From the NCBI GenBank assembly GCA_023634235.1, contig JAMKCF010000018.1:12894932-12958931 (forward strand): DNA of 64,000 nt, in the 5' to 3' direction. Positions 11,701 through 25,010 of the stretch are shown here, one piece after another. The stretch's first letter is position 1. Each line of letters opens with the position of its first letter. The stretch is from Pisaster brevispinus. Lineage: Eukaryota > Echinodermata > Asteroidea > Forcipulatida > Asteriidae. A program made the position numbers and the translations under genes. The notes under the pieces were generated by a model, which saw only the letters and a program-made list of their open reading frames with translations, did not search any database and was not told the origin of the DNA.

Positions 11701-13168
11701 TTGTTACATAAATTTATGTGCTTTATGGTTAATTTCAAGTTTCTTTTAGTCAAAAAAGGACGAAATCAAAATTAGATGTCTACTGCACCCGGTATTCCCA
11801 GGAGGTCTCCCGTCCAAGTACTGACCTGGCCCGACGCTGCTTAACTTCGGTGATCAAACGAGAACCGGTGTTTTCAGCGTAGTATGGCCGTAGACAAACT
11901 GCTTACATAAAGTTATGTGCTTAATGGTTAGATTCAAGTTTCTGTTAGTCAAAAAAGGAAAAAACAAAAAACAAAATAGATGTCTACGGCACCCGGTATT
12001 CCCAGGAGGTCTCCCGTCCAAGTACTGACCTGGCCCGACGCTGCTTAACTTCGGTGATCAAACGAGAACCGGTGTTTTCAGCGTAGTATGGCCGTAGACA
12101 AACTGCTTACATAAATGTATGTGCTTAATGGTTAGTTTCAAGTTTCTGTTAGTCAAAAAAGGACGAAAACAAAATAGATGTCTACGGCACCCGGTATTCC
12201 CATGAGGTCTCCCGTCCAAGTACTGACCTGGCCCGACGCTGCTTAACTTCGGTGATCAAACGAGAACCGGTGTTTTCAGCGTAGTATGGCCGTAGACAAA
12301 CTGCTTACATAAAGTTATGTGCTTAATGGTTAGATTCAAGTTTCTGTTAGTCAAAAAAGGAAAAAACAAAAAAGATGTCTACGGCACCCGGTATTCCCAG
12401 GAGGTCTCCCGTCCAAGTACTGACCTAGCTCGACGCTGCTTAACTTCGGTGATCAAACGAGAACCGGTGTTTTAAGCGTAGTATGGCCGTAGACAAACTT
12501 CTTATATAAAATTACGTGGTTAATGGTTTTCTTCAAATTTCTGTTAGTCAACAAAAGAGAATAGCAAACTGGATGTCTACAGCACCCGGTATTCCCAGGA
12601 GGTCTCCCGTCCAAGTACTAACCAGGCCCGATGCTGCTTAACTTCGGTGATCAAACGAGAACCGGTGTTTTCAGCGTAGTATGGCTGTAGACAAACTTCT
12701 TATATAAAATTACGTGGTTAATGGTTTTCTTCAAGTTTCTGTTAGTCAAAAAAGGACGAAAACAAAATAGATGTCTACGGCACCCGGTATACCCATGAGG
12801 TCTCCCGTCCAAGTACTGACCTGGCCCGACGCTGCTTAACTTCGGTGATCAAACGAGAACAGGTGTTTTCAGCGTAGTATGGCCGTAGACAAACTGCTTA
12901 CATAAATTTATATGCTTAATGGTTAATTTCAAGTTTCTGTTAGTCAAAAAAGGAGAATAACAAACTGGATGTCTACGGCACCCGGTATTCCCAGGAGGTC
13001 TCCCGTCCAAGTACTGACCTGGCCCGACGCTGCTTAACTTCGGTGATCAAACGAGAACAGGTGTTTTCAGCGTAGTATGGCCGTAGACAAACTTCTTATA
13101 TAAACTTACGTGGTAAATGGTTTTCTTCAAGTTTCTGTTAGTCAAAAAAGGACGAAAACAAAATAGAT

Positions 13169-13241
13169 GTCTACTGCACCCGGTATTCCCAGGAGGTCTC
13201 CCGTCCAAGTACTGACCTGGCCCGACGCTGCTTAACTTCGG
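13169..13241 (-). pseudogene. 5S pseudogene lacking its 5' half
   Basis: Only the 3' ~73 nt of a 5S gene remain. The plus strand runs normally to ACTTCGG and then jumps straight into spacer (TTTTCTTCAAG), skipping the gene's 5' ~45 nt and the upstream AT-rich box. GGT is shared at the junction between the gene (TTCGGTGATC) and the spacer (AATGGTTTTC), suggesting microhomology-mediated loss. Helices I-III cannot form and the promoter side is missing, so it should be dead. Confidence 0.9.
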
Positions 13242-15867
13242 TTTTCTTCAAGTTTCTGTTTGTCAAAAAAGGACAATAACAAACTGGATGTCTACGGCAC
13301 CCGGTTTTCCCAGGAGGTCTCCCGTCCAAGTACTGACCTGGCCCGACGCTGCTTAACTTCGGTGATCAAACGAGAACCGGTGTTTTCAGCGTAGTATGGC
13401 CGTAGACAAACTTCTTATATAAAATTAAGTGGTTAATGGTTTTCTTCAAGTTTCTGTTAGTCAAAAAAGGACGAAAACAAAATAGATGTCTACTGCACCC
13501 GGTATTCCCAGGATGTCTCCCGTCCAAGTACTGACCTGGCCAGACGCTGCTTAACTTCGATGATCAAACGAGAACCGGTGTTTTCAGCGTAGTATGGCCG
13601 TAGACAAACTGGTTTCATACATTTATGTGCTTAAGGTTAGTTTCAAGTTTCTGTTAGTCAAAAAAGGAAAAAACAAAAAACAAAATACATGTCTACGGCA
13701 CCCGGTATTCCCAGGAGGTCTCCCGTCCAAGTACTGACCTAGCCCGACGCTGCTTAACTTTGGTGATCGAACGAGAACCGGTGTTTTCAGCGTAGTATGG
13801 CCGTAGACAAACTTCTTATATAAAGTTACGTAGTTAATGGTTTTCTTCAAATTTCTGTTAGTCAAAAAAAGAGAATAACAAACTAGATGTCTACGGCACC
13901 CGGTATTCCCAGGAGTTCTCCCGTCCAAGTACTGACCAGGCACGACGCTGCTTAACTTCGGTGATCAAACGAGAACCGGTGTTTTCAGCGTAGTATGGCT
14001 GTAGACAAACTTCTGATATAAAATTACGTGGTTAATGGTTTTCTTCAAGTTTCTGTTAGTCAAAAAAGGACGAAAACAAAACAGATGTCTACGGCACCCG
14101 GTATTCCCATGAGGTCTCCCGTCCAAGTACTGACCTGGCCCGACGCTGCTTAACTTTGGTGATCAAACGAGAACCGGTGTTTTCAGCGTAGTATGGCCGT
14201 AGACAAACTGCTTACAAAAATTTATATGCTTAATGGTTAATTTCAAGTTTCTGTTAGTCAGAAAAGGACGAAAACAAAATAGATGTCTACGGCACCCGGT
14301 ATTCCCAGGAGGTCTCCCGTCCAAGTACTGACCTGGCCCGACGCTGCTTAACTTTGGGGGTCAAACGAGAACCGGTGTTTTCAGCGTAGTATGGCCGTAG
14401 ACAAACTGCTTACAAAAATTTATATGCTTAATGGTTAATTTCAAGTTTCTGTTAGTCAAAAAAGGACGAAAACAAAATAGATGTCTACGGCACCCGGTAT
14501 TCCCAGGAGGTCTCCCGTCCAAGTACTGACCTGGCCCGACGCTGCTTAACTTCGGTGATCAAACGAGAACGGTGTTTTCAGCGTAGTATGGCCGTAGACA
14601 AACTGCTTACATAAATTTATGTGCTTAATGGTTAATTTCAAGTTTCTGTTAGTCAAAAAAGGCCGAAAACAAAATAGATGTCTACTGCACCCAGTATTCC
14701 CATGTGGTGTCCCGTCCAAGTACTGACCTGGCCCGACGCTGCTTAACTTCGGTGATCAAACGAGAACGGTGTTTTCAGCGTAGTATGGCCGTAGAAAAAC
14801 TTCTTACATAAATGTATGTGCTTAATGGTTAATTTCAAGTTTCTGTTAGTCAAAAAAAGAAAAACGAAAACAAAATAGATGTCTACGGCACCCGGTATTC
14901 CCAGGAGGCCTCAAGTCCAAGTACTGACCTGGCCCGACGCTGCTTAACTTCGGTGATCAAACGAGAACCGGTGTTTTCAGCGTAGTATGGCCGTAGACAA
15001 ACTTATTATATAAAATTAAGTGGTTAATGGTTTTCTTCAAGTTTCTGTTAGTCAAAAAAGGACAATAACAAACTGGATGTCTACGGCACCCGGTTTTCCC
15101 AAGAGGCCTCCAGTCCAAGTACTGACCTGGCCCGACGCTGCTTAACTTCGGTAATCAAACGAGAACCGGTGTTTTCAGCGTAGTATGGCCGTAGACAAAC
15201 TTCTTATATAAAATTAAGTGGTTAATGGTTTTCTTCAAGTTTCTGTTAGACAAAAAAGAGAATAACAAACTGGATGTCTACGTCACCCGGTATTCCCAGG
15301 AGGTCTCCCGCCCAAGTACTGACCTGGCCCGACGCTGCTTAACTTCGGTGATGAAACGAGAACCGTTGTATTCAGCGTAGTATGGCCGTAGACAAACTGC
15401 TTACATAAATGTATGTGCTTAATAGTTTATTTCAAGTTTCTGTTAGTCAAAAAAGGACGAAAACAAAATAGATGTCTACGGCACCCGGTATTCCCAGGAG
15501 GTCTCCCGTCCAAGTACTGACCTGGCCCGACGCTGCTTAACTTCGGTGATCAAACGAGAACGGTGTTTTCAGCGTAGTATGGCCGTAGACAAACTGCTTA
15601 CATAAATTTATGTGCTTAATGGTTAATTTCAAGTTTCTGTTAGTCAAAAAAGGACGAAAACAAAATAGATGTCTACTGCACCTAGTATTCCCATGTGGTG
15701 TCCCGTCCAAGTAATGACCTGGCCCGACGCTGCCTAACTTCGGTGATCAAACGAGAACCGGTGTTTTCAGCGTAGTATGGCCGTAGAAAAACTTCTTACA
15801 TAAATGTATGTGCTTAATGGTTAATTTCAAGTTTCTGTTAGTCAAAAAAAGAAAGAAAAAAAAATAG

Positions 15868-15987
15868 ATGTCTACGGCACCCGGTATTCCCAGGAGGCCT
15901 CCAGTCCAAGTACTGACCTGGCCCGACGCTGCTTAACTTCGGTGATCAAACGAGAACCGGTGTTTTCAGCGTAGTATGGCCGTAGAC
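15868..15987 (-). rRNA. 5S rRNA copy with altered C box
   Basis: A complete 120-nt copy whose minus strand reads GGACTGGAGGCCTCCTGGG instead of GGACGGGAGACCTCCTGGG. The two changes fall in the TFIIIA C-box region. The same sequence recurs in the duplicated copies near 16.9 and 21.3 kb, so it has been amplified with its block. It may be transcribed poorly. Confidence 0.88.
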
Positions 15988-16270
15988 AAACTTCTTGTAT
16001 AAAATTAAGTGGTTAATGGTTTTCTTCAAGTTTCTGTTAGTCAAAAAAGGACAATAACAAACTGGATGTCTACGGCACCCGGTTTTCCTAGGAGGCATCC
16101 AGTCCAAGTACTGACCTGGCCCGACGCTGCTTAACTTCGGTGATCAAACGAGAACCGGTGTTTTCAGCGTAGTATGGCCGTAGACAAACTTCTTATATAA
16201 AATTAAGTGGTTAATGGTTTTCTTCAAGTTTCTGTTAGTCAAAAAAAGAGAATAACAAACTGGATGTCTA

Positions 16271-19200
16271 CGGCACCCGGTATTCCCAGGAGGTCTCCCG
16301 CCCAAGTACTGACCTGGCCCGACGCTGCTTAACTTCGGTGATGAAACGAGAACCGGTGTATTCAGCGTAGTATGGCCGTAGACAAACTGCTTACATAAAT
16401 GTATGTGCTTAATAATTAATTTCAAGTTTCTGTTAGTCAAAAAAGGACGAAAACAAAATAGATGTCTACTGCACCCGGTATTCCCAGGAGGTCTCCCGTC
16501 CAAGTACTGACCTGGCCAGACGCTGCTTAACTTCGGTGATCAAACGAGAACCGGTGTTTTCAGCGTAGTATGGCCGTAGACAAACTAGTTTCATACATTT
16601 ATGTGCTTAAGGTTAGTTTCAAGTTTCTGTTAGTCAAAAAAGGAAAAAACAAAAAACAAAATACATGTCTACGGCACCCGGTATTCCCAGGAGGTCTCTC
16701 GTCCAAGTACTGACCTAGCCCGACGCTGCTTAACTTTGGTGATCGAACGAGAACCGGTGTATTCAGCGTAGTATGGCCGTAGACGAACTGCTTTCATACA
16801 TTTATGTGCTTAATGGTTAATTTCAAGTTTCTGTTAGTCAAAAAAAGAAAAAAAAAAAATAGATGTCTACGGCACCCGGTATTCCCAGGAGGCCTCCAGT
16901 CCAAGTACTGACCTGGCCCGACGCTGCTTAACTTCGGTGATCAAACGAGAACCGGTGTTTTCAGCGTAGTATGGCCGTAGACAAACTTCTTGTATAAAAT
17001 TAAGTGGTTAATGGTTTTCTTCAAGTTTCTGTTAGTCAAAAAAGGACAATAACAAACTGGATGTCTACGGCACCCGGTTTTCCTAGGAGGCATCCAGTCC
17101 AAGTACTGACCTGGCCCGACGCTGCTTAACTTCGGTGATCAAACGAGAACCGGTGTTTTCAGCGTAGTATGGCCGTAGACAAACTTCTTATATAAAATTA
17201 AGTGGTTAATGGTTTTCTTCAAGTTTCTGTTAGTCAAAAAAAGAGAATAACAAACTGGATGTCTACGGCACCCGGTATTCCCAGGAGGTCTCCCGCCCAA
17301 GTACTGACCTGGCCCGACGCTGCTTAACTTCGGTGATGAAACGAGAACCGGTGTATTCAGCGTAGTATGGCCGTAGACAAACTGCTTACATAAATGTATG
17401 TGCTTAATAATTAATTTCAAGTTTCTGTTAGTCAAAAAAGGACGAAAACAAAATAGATGTCTACTGCACCCGGTATTCCCAGGAGGTCTCCCGTCCAAGT
17501 ACTGACCTGGCCAGACGCTGCTTAACTTCGGTGATCAAACGAGAACCGGTGTTTTCAGCGTAGTATGGCCGTAGACAAACTAGTTTCATACATTTATGTG
17601 CTTAAGGTTAGTTTCAAGTTTCTGTTAGTCAAAAAAGGAAAAAACAAAAAACAAAATACATGTCTACGGCACCCGGTATTCCCAGGAGGTCTCTCGTCCA
17701 AGTACTGACCTAGCCCGACGCTGCTTAACTTTGGTGATCGAACGAGAACCGGTGTATTCAGCGTAGTATGGCCGTAGACGAACTGCTTTCATACATTTAT
17801 GTGCTTAATGGTTAATTTCAAGTTTCTGTTAGTCAAAAAAGGAACAAACAAAAAACATGTCTACGGCACCCGGTATTCCCAGGAGGTCTCCCGTCGAAGT
17901 ACTGACCTGGCCCGACGCTGCTTAACTTCGGTGATCAAACGAGAACCGGTGTTTTCAGCGTAGTATGGCCGTAGACAAACTTCTTATATAAACTTACGTA
18001 GTTAATGGTTTTCTTCAAATTTCTGTTAGTCAAAAAAAGAGAATAACAAACTGGATGTCTACGGCACCCCGTATTCCCAGGAGTTCTCCCGTCCAAGTAC
18101 TGACCTGGAACGACGCTGCTTAACTTCGGTGATCAAACGAGAACCGGTGTTTTCAGCGTAGTATGGCTGTAGACAAACTTCTGTTATAAAATTACGTGGT
18201 TAATGGTTTTCTTCAAGTTTCTGTTAGTCAAAAAAGGACGAAAACAAAACAGATGTCTACGGCACCCGGTATTCCCATGAGGTCTCCCGTCCAAGTACTG
18301 ACCTGGCCCGACGCTGCTTAACTTTGGTGATCAAACGAGAACCGGTGTTTTCAGCGTAGTATGGCCGTAGACAAACTGCTTACAAAAATTTATGTGCTTA
18401 ATGGTTTTCTTCAAGTTTCTGTTAGTCAAAAAAAGAGAATAACAAACTGGATGTCTACGGCACCCGGTATTCCCAGGAGGTCTCCCGCCCAAGTACTGAC
18501 CTGGCCCGACGCTGCTTAACTTCGGTGATGAAACGAGAACCGGTGTATTCAGCGTAGTATGGCCGTAGACAAACTGCTTACATAAATGTACGTGCTTAAG
18601 AATTAATTTCAAGTTTCTGTTAGTCAAAAAAGGACGAAAACAAAATAGATGTCTACTGCACCCGGTATTCCCAGGAGGTCTCCCGTCCAAGTACTGACCT
18701 GGCCAGACGCTGCTTAACTTCGGTGATCAAACGAGAACCGGTGTTTTCAGCGTAGTATGGCCGTAGACAAACTAGTTTCATACATTTATGTGCTTAAGGT
18801 TAGTTTCAAGTTTCTGTTAGTCAAAAAAGGAAAAAACAAAAAACAAAATACATGTCTACGGCACCCGGTATTCCCAGGAGGTCTCCCGTCCAAGTACTGA
18901 CCTAGCCCGACGCTGCTTAACTTTGGTGATCGAACGAGAACCGGTGTATTCAGCGTAGTATGGCCGTAGACGAACTGCTTTCATACATTTATGTGCTTAA
19001 TGGTTAATTTCAAGTTTCTGTTAGTCAAAAAAGGAACAAACAAAAAACATGTCTACGGCACCCGGTATTCCCAGGAGGTCTCCCGTCGAAGTACTGACCT
19101 GGCCCGACGCTGCTTAACTTAGGTGATCAAACGAGAACCGGTGTTTTCAGCGTAGTATGGCCGTAGACAAACTTCTTATATAAACTTACGTAGTTAATGG

Positions 19201-22200
19201 TTTTCTTCAAATTTCTGTTAGTCAAAAAAAGAGAATAACAAACTGGATGTCTACGGCACCCCGTATTCCCAGGAGTTCTCCCGTCCAAGTACTGACCAGG
19301 CACGACGCTGCTTAACTTCGGTGATCAAACGAGAACCGGTGTTTTCAGCGTAGTATGGCCGTAGACAATCTGCTTACATAAATGTATGTGCTTAATAGTT
19401 AATTTCAAGTTTCTGTTAGTCAAAAAAAGAAAAACGAAAACAAACTGGATGTCTACGGCACCCGGTATTCGCAGGAGGTCTCCCGCCCAAGTACTGACCT
19501 GGCCCGACGCTGCTTAACTTCGGTGATGAAACGAGAACCGGTGTATTCAGCGTAGTATGGCCGTAGACAAACTGCTTACATAAATGTATGTGCTTAATAG
19601 TTAATTTCAAGTTTCTGTTAGTCAAAAAAGGACGAAAACAAAATAGATGTCTACTGCACCCGGTATTCCCAGGAGGTCTCCCGTCCAAGTACTGACCTGG
19701 CCCGACGCTGCTTATCTTCGTTGATCAAACGAGAACCGGTGTATTCAGCGTAGTATGGCTGTAGACAAACTGCTTACATAAATTTATGTGCTTAATGGTT
19801 AATTTCAAGTTTCTGTTAGTCAAAAAAGGACGAAAACAAAATAGATGTCTACTGCACCCGGTATTCCCAGGAGGTCTCCCATCCAAGTACTGACCTGGCC
19901 AGACGCTGCTTAACTTCGGTGATCAAACGAGAACCGGTGTTTTCAGCGTAGTATGGGCGTAGACAAACTGCTTTCATACATTTATGTGCTTAAGGTTAAC
20001 TTCAAGTTTCTGTTAGTCAAAAAAAGAGAATAACAAACTGGATGTCTACGGCACCCGGTATTCCCAGGAGGTCTCCCGTCCAAGTACTGACCTGGCCCGA
20101 CGCTGCTTAACTTCGGTGATGAAACGAGAACCGGTGTATTCAGCGTAGTATGGCCTTAGACAAACTGCTTACATAAATGTTTGTGCTTAATAGTTAATTT
20201 CAAGTTTCTGTTAGTCAAAAAAGGACGAAAACAAAAAAGATGTCTACTGCACCGGGTATTCCCAGGAGGTCTCCCGTCCAAGTACTGACCTGGCCAGACG
20301 CTGCTTAACTTCGGTGATCAAACGAGAACCGGTGTTTTCAGCGTAGTATGGCCGTAGACAAACTGGTTTCATACATTTATGTGCTTAAGGTTAGTTTCAA
20401 GTTTCTGTTAGTCAAAAAAGGAACAAACAAAAAACATGTCTACGGCACCCGGTATTCCCAGGAGGTCTCCCGTCCAAGTACTGACCTGGCCCGACGCTGC
20501 TTAACTTAGGTGATCAAACGAGAACCGGTGTTTTCAGCGTAGTATGGCCGTAGACAAACTTCTTATATAAACTTACGTAGTTAATGGTTTTCTTCAAATT
20601 TCTGTTAGTCAAAAAAAGAGAATAACAAACTGGATGTCTACGGCACCCGGTATTCCCAGGAGGTCTCCCGTCCAAGTACTGACCTGGCCCGACGCTGCTT
20701 AACTTCGGTGATGAAACGAGAACCGGTGTATTCAGCGTAGTATGGCCGTAGACAAACTGCTTACATAAATGTATGTGCTTAATAATTAATTTCAAGTTTC
20801 TGTTAGTCAAAAAAGGACGAAAACAAAATAGATGTCTACTGCACCCGGTATTCCCAGGAGGTCTCCCGTCCAAGTACTGACCTGGCCAGACGCTGCTTAA
20901 CTTCGGTGATCAAACGAGAACCGGTGTTTTCAGCGTAGTATGGCCGTAGACAAACTAGTTTCATACATTTATGTGCTTAAGGTTAGTTTCAAGTTTCTGT
21001 TAGTCAAAAAAGGAAAAAACAAAAAACAAAATACATGTCTACGGCACCCGGTATTCCCAGGAGGTCTCTCGTCCAAGTACTGACCTAGCCCGACGCTGCT
21101 TAACTTTGGTGATCGAACGAGAACCGGTGTATTCAGCGTAGTATGGCCGTAGACGAACTGCTTTCATACATTTATGTGCTTAATGGTTAATTTCAAGTTT
21201 CTGTTAGTCAAAAAAAGAAAAAAAAAAAATAGATGTCTACGGCACCCGGTATTCCCAGGAGGCCTCCAGTCCAAGTACTGACCTGGCCCGACGCTGCTTA
21301 ACTTCGGTGATCAAACGAGAACCGGTGTTTTCAGCGTAGTATGGCCGTAGACAAACTTCTTGTATAAAATTAAGTGGTTAATGGTTTTCTTCAAGTTTCT
21401 GTTAGTCAAAAAAGGACAATAACAAACTGGATGTCTACGGCACCCGGTTTTCCTAGGAGGCATCCAGTCCAAGTACTGACCTGGCCCGACGCTGCTTAAC
21501 TTCGGTGATCAAACGAGAACCGGTGTTTTCAGCGTAGTATGGCCGTAGACAAACTTCTTATATAAAATTAAGTGGTTAATGGTTTTCTTCAAGTTTCTGT
21601 TAGTCAAAAAAAGAGAATAACAAACTGGATGTCTACGGCACCCGGTATTCCCAGGAGGTCTCCCGCCCAAGTACTGACCTGGCCCGACGCTGCTTAACTT
21701 CGGTGATGAAACGAGAACCGGTGTATTCAGCGTAGTATGGCCGTAGACAAACTGCTTACATAAATGTATGTGCTTAATAATTAATTTCAAGTTTCTGTTA
21801 GTCAAAAAAGGACGAAAACAAAATAGATGTCTACTGCACCCGGTATTCCCAGGAGGTCTCCCGTCCAAGTACTGACCTGGCCAGACGCTGCTTAACTTCG
21901 GTGATCAAACGAGAACCGGTGTTTTCAGCGTAGTATGGCCGTAGACAAACTAGTTTCATACATTTATGTGCTTAAGGTTAGTTTCAAGTTTCTGTTAGTC
22001 AAAAAAGGAAAAAACAAAAAACAAAATACATGTCTACGGCACCCGGTATTCCCAGGAGGTCTCTCGTCCAAGTACTGACCTAGCCCGACGCTGCTTAACT
22101 TTGGTGATCGAACGAGAACCGGTGTATTCAGCGTAGTATGGCCGTAGACGAACTGCTTTCATACATTTATGTGCTTAATGGTTAATTTCAAGTTTCTGTT

Positions 22201-25010
22201 AGTCAAAAAAGGAACAAACAAAAAACATGTCTACGGCACCCGGTATTCCCAGGAGGTCTCCCGTCGAAGTACTGACCTGGCCCGACGCTGCTTAACTTCG
22301 GTGATCAAACGAGAACCGGTGTTTTCAGCGTAGTATGGCCGTAGACAAACTTCTTATATAAACTTACGTAGTTAATGGTTTTCTTCAAATTTCTGTTAGT
22401 CAAAAAAAGAGAATAACAAACTGGATGTCTACGGCACCCCGTATTCCCAGGAGTTCTCCCGTCCAAGTACTGACCTGGAACGACGCTGCTTAACTTCGGT
22501 GATCAAACGAGAACCGGTGTTTTCAGCGTAGTATGGCTGTAGACAAACTTCTGTTATAAAATTACGTGGTTAATGGTTTTCTTCAAGTTTCTGTTAGTCA
22601 AAAAAGGACGAAAACAAAACAGATGTCTACGGCACCCGGTATTCCCATGAGGTCTCCCGTCCAAGTACTGACCTGGCCCGACGCTGCTTAACTTTGGTGA
22701 TCAAACGAGAACCGGTGTTTTCAGCGTAGTATGGCCGTAGACAAACTGCTTACAAAAATTTATGTGCTTAATGGTTTTCTTCAAGTTTCTGTTAGTCAAA
22801 AAAAGAGAATAACAAACTGGATGTCTACGGCACCCGGTATTCCCAGGAGGTCTCCCGCCCAAGTACTGACCTGGCCCGACGCTGCTTAACTTCGGTGATG
22901 AAACGAGAACCGGTGTATTCAGCGTAGTATGGCCGTAGACAAACTGCTTACATAAATGTACGTGCTTAAGAATTAATTTCAAGTTTCTGTTAGTCAAAAA
23001 AGGACGAAAACAAAATAGATGTCTACTGCACCCGGTATTCCCAGGAGGTCTCCCGTCCAAGTACTGACCTGGCCAGACGCTGCTTAACTTCGGTGATCAA
23101 ACGAGAACCGGTGTTTTCAGCGTAGTATGGCCGTAGACAAACTAGTTTCATACATTTATGTGCTTAAGGTTAGTTTCAAGTTTCTGTTAGTCAAAAAAGG
23201 AAAAAACAAAAAACAAAATACATGTCTACGGCACCCGGTATTCCCAGGAGGTCTCCCGTCCAAGTACTGACCTAGCCCGACGCTGCTTAACTTTGGTGAT
23301 CGAACGAGAACCGGTGTATTCAGCGTAGTATGGCCGTAGACGAACTGCTTTCATACATTTATGTGCTTAATGGTTAATTTCAAGTTTCTGTTAGTCAAAA
23401 AAGGAACAAACAAAAAACATGTCTACGGCACCCGGTATTCCCAGGAGGTCTCCCGTCGAAGTACTGACCTGGCCCGACGCTGCTTAACTTAGGTGATCAA
23501 ACGAGAACCGGTGTTTTCAGCGTAGTATGGCCGTAGACAAACTTCTTATATAAACTTACGTAGTTAATGGTTTTCTTCAAATTTCTGTTAGTCAAAAAAA
23601 GAGAATAACAAACTGGATGTCTACGGCACCCCGTATTCCCAGGAGTTCTCCCGTCCAAGTACTGACCAGGCACGACGCTGCTTAACTTCGGTGATCAAAC
23701 GAGAACCGGTGTTTTCAGCGTAGTATGGCCGTAGACAATCTGCTTACATAAATGTATGTGCTTAATAGTTAATTTCAAGTTTCTGTTAGTCAAAAAAAGA
23801 AAAACGAAAACAAACTGGATGTCTACGGCACCCGGTATTCGCAGGAGGTCTCCCGCCCAAGTACTGACCTGGCCCGACGCTGCTTAACTTCGGTGATGAA
23901 ACGAGAACCGGTGTATTCAGCGTAGTATGGCCGTAGACAAACTGCTTACATAAATGTATGTGCTTAATAGTTAATTTCAAGTTTCTGTTAGTCAAAAAAG
24001 GACGAAAACAAAATAGATGTCTACTGCACCCGGTATTCCCAGGAGGTCTCCCGTCCAAGTACTGACCTGGCCCGACGCTGCTTATCTTCGTTGATCAAAC
24101 GAGAACCGGTGTATTCAGCGTAGTATGGCTGTAGACAAACTGCTTACATAAATTTATGTGCTTAATGGTTAATTTCAAGTTTCTGTTAGTCAAAAAAGGA
24201 CGAAAACAAAATAGATGTCTACTGCACCCGGTATTCCCAGGAGGTCTCCCATCCAAGTACTGACCTGGCCAGACGCTGCTTAACTTCGGTGATCAAACGA
24301 GAACCGGTGTTTTCAGCGTAGTATGGGCGTAGACAAACTGCTTTCATACATTTATGTGCTTAAGGTTAACTTCAAGTTTCTGTTAGTCAAAAAAAGAGAA
24401 TAACAAACTGGATGTCTACGGCACCCGGTATTCCCAGGAGGTCTCCCGTCCAAGTACTGACCTGGCCCGACGCTGCTTAACTTCGGTGATGAAACGAGAA
24501 CCGGTGTATTCAGCGTAGTATGGCCTTAGACAAACTGCTTACATAAATGTTTGTGCTTAATAGTTAATTTCAAGTTTCTGTTAGTCAAAAAAGGACGAAA
24601 ACAAAAAAGATGTCTACTGCACCGGGTATTCCCAGGAGGTCTCCCGTCCAAGTACTGACCTGGCCAGACGCTGCTTAACTTCGGTGATCAAACGAGAACC
24701 GGTGTTTTCAGCGTAGTATGGCCGTAGACAAACTGGTTTCATACATTTATGTGCTTAAGGTTAGTTTCAAGTTTCTGTTAGTCAAAAAAGGAACAAACAA
24801 AAAACATGTCTACGGCACCCGGTATTCCCAGGAGGTCTCCCGTCCAAGTACTGACCTGGCCCGACGCTGCTTAACTTAGGTGATCAAACGAGAACCGGTG
24901 TTTTCAGCGTAGTATGGCCGTAGACAAACTTCTTATATAAACTTACGTAGTTAATGGTTTTCTTCAAATTTCTGTTAGTCAAAAAAAGAGAATAACAAAC
25001 TGGATGTCTA
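16271..25010 (-). rRNA. 5S sub-array IV: 4,370-bp tandem duplication (2 x 22 units)
   Basis: Bases ~16,271-20,640 and ~20,641-25,010 match at a constant offset of 4,370 bp, including rare private changes such as CTGGAACGACGC, ATGTTTGTGC, GTAGACGAACTG and TCGCAGGAGG. The two copies look nearly identical by eye, so the exchange is recent. The left end contains the second copy of the older 995-bp, five-unit duplication. Confidence 0.93.

Larger units (their letters stand above)
11701..16270 (-). rRNA. 5S sub-array III: ~23 mixed units
   Basis: Irregular units of both spacer families, all with canonical-type 5S genes. One is broken (13,169-13,241, listed separately). Several copies near 14.9-16.1 kb have changed C boxes, for example plus-strand GGAGGCCTCCAGTCC in place of GGAGGTCTCCCGTCC. 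A five-unit block from ~15.85 kb is repeated 995 bp to the right. Confidence 0.92.
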
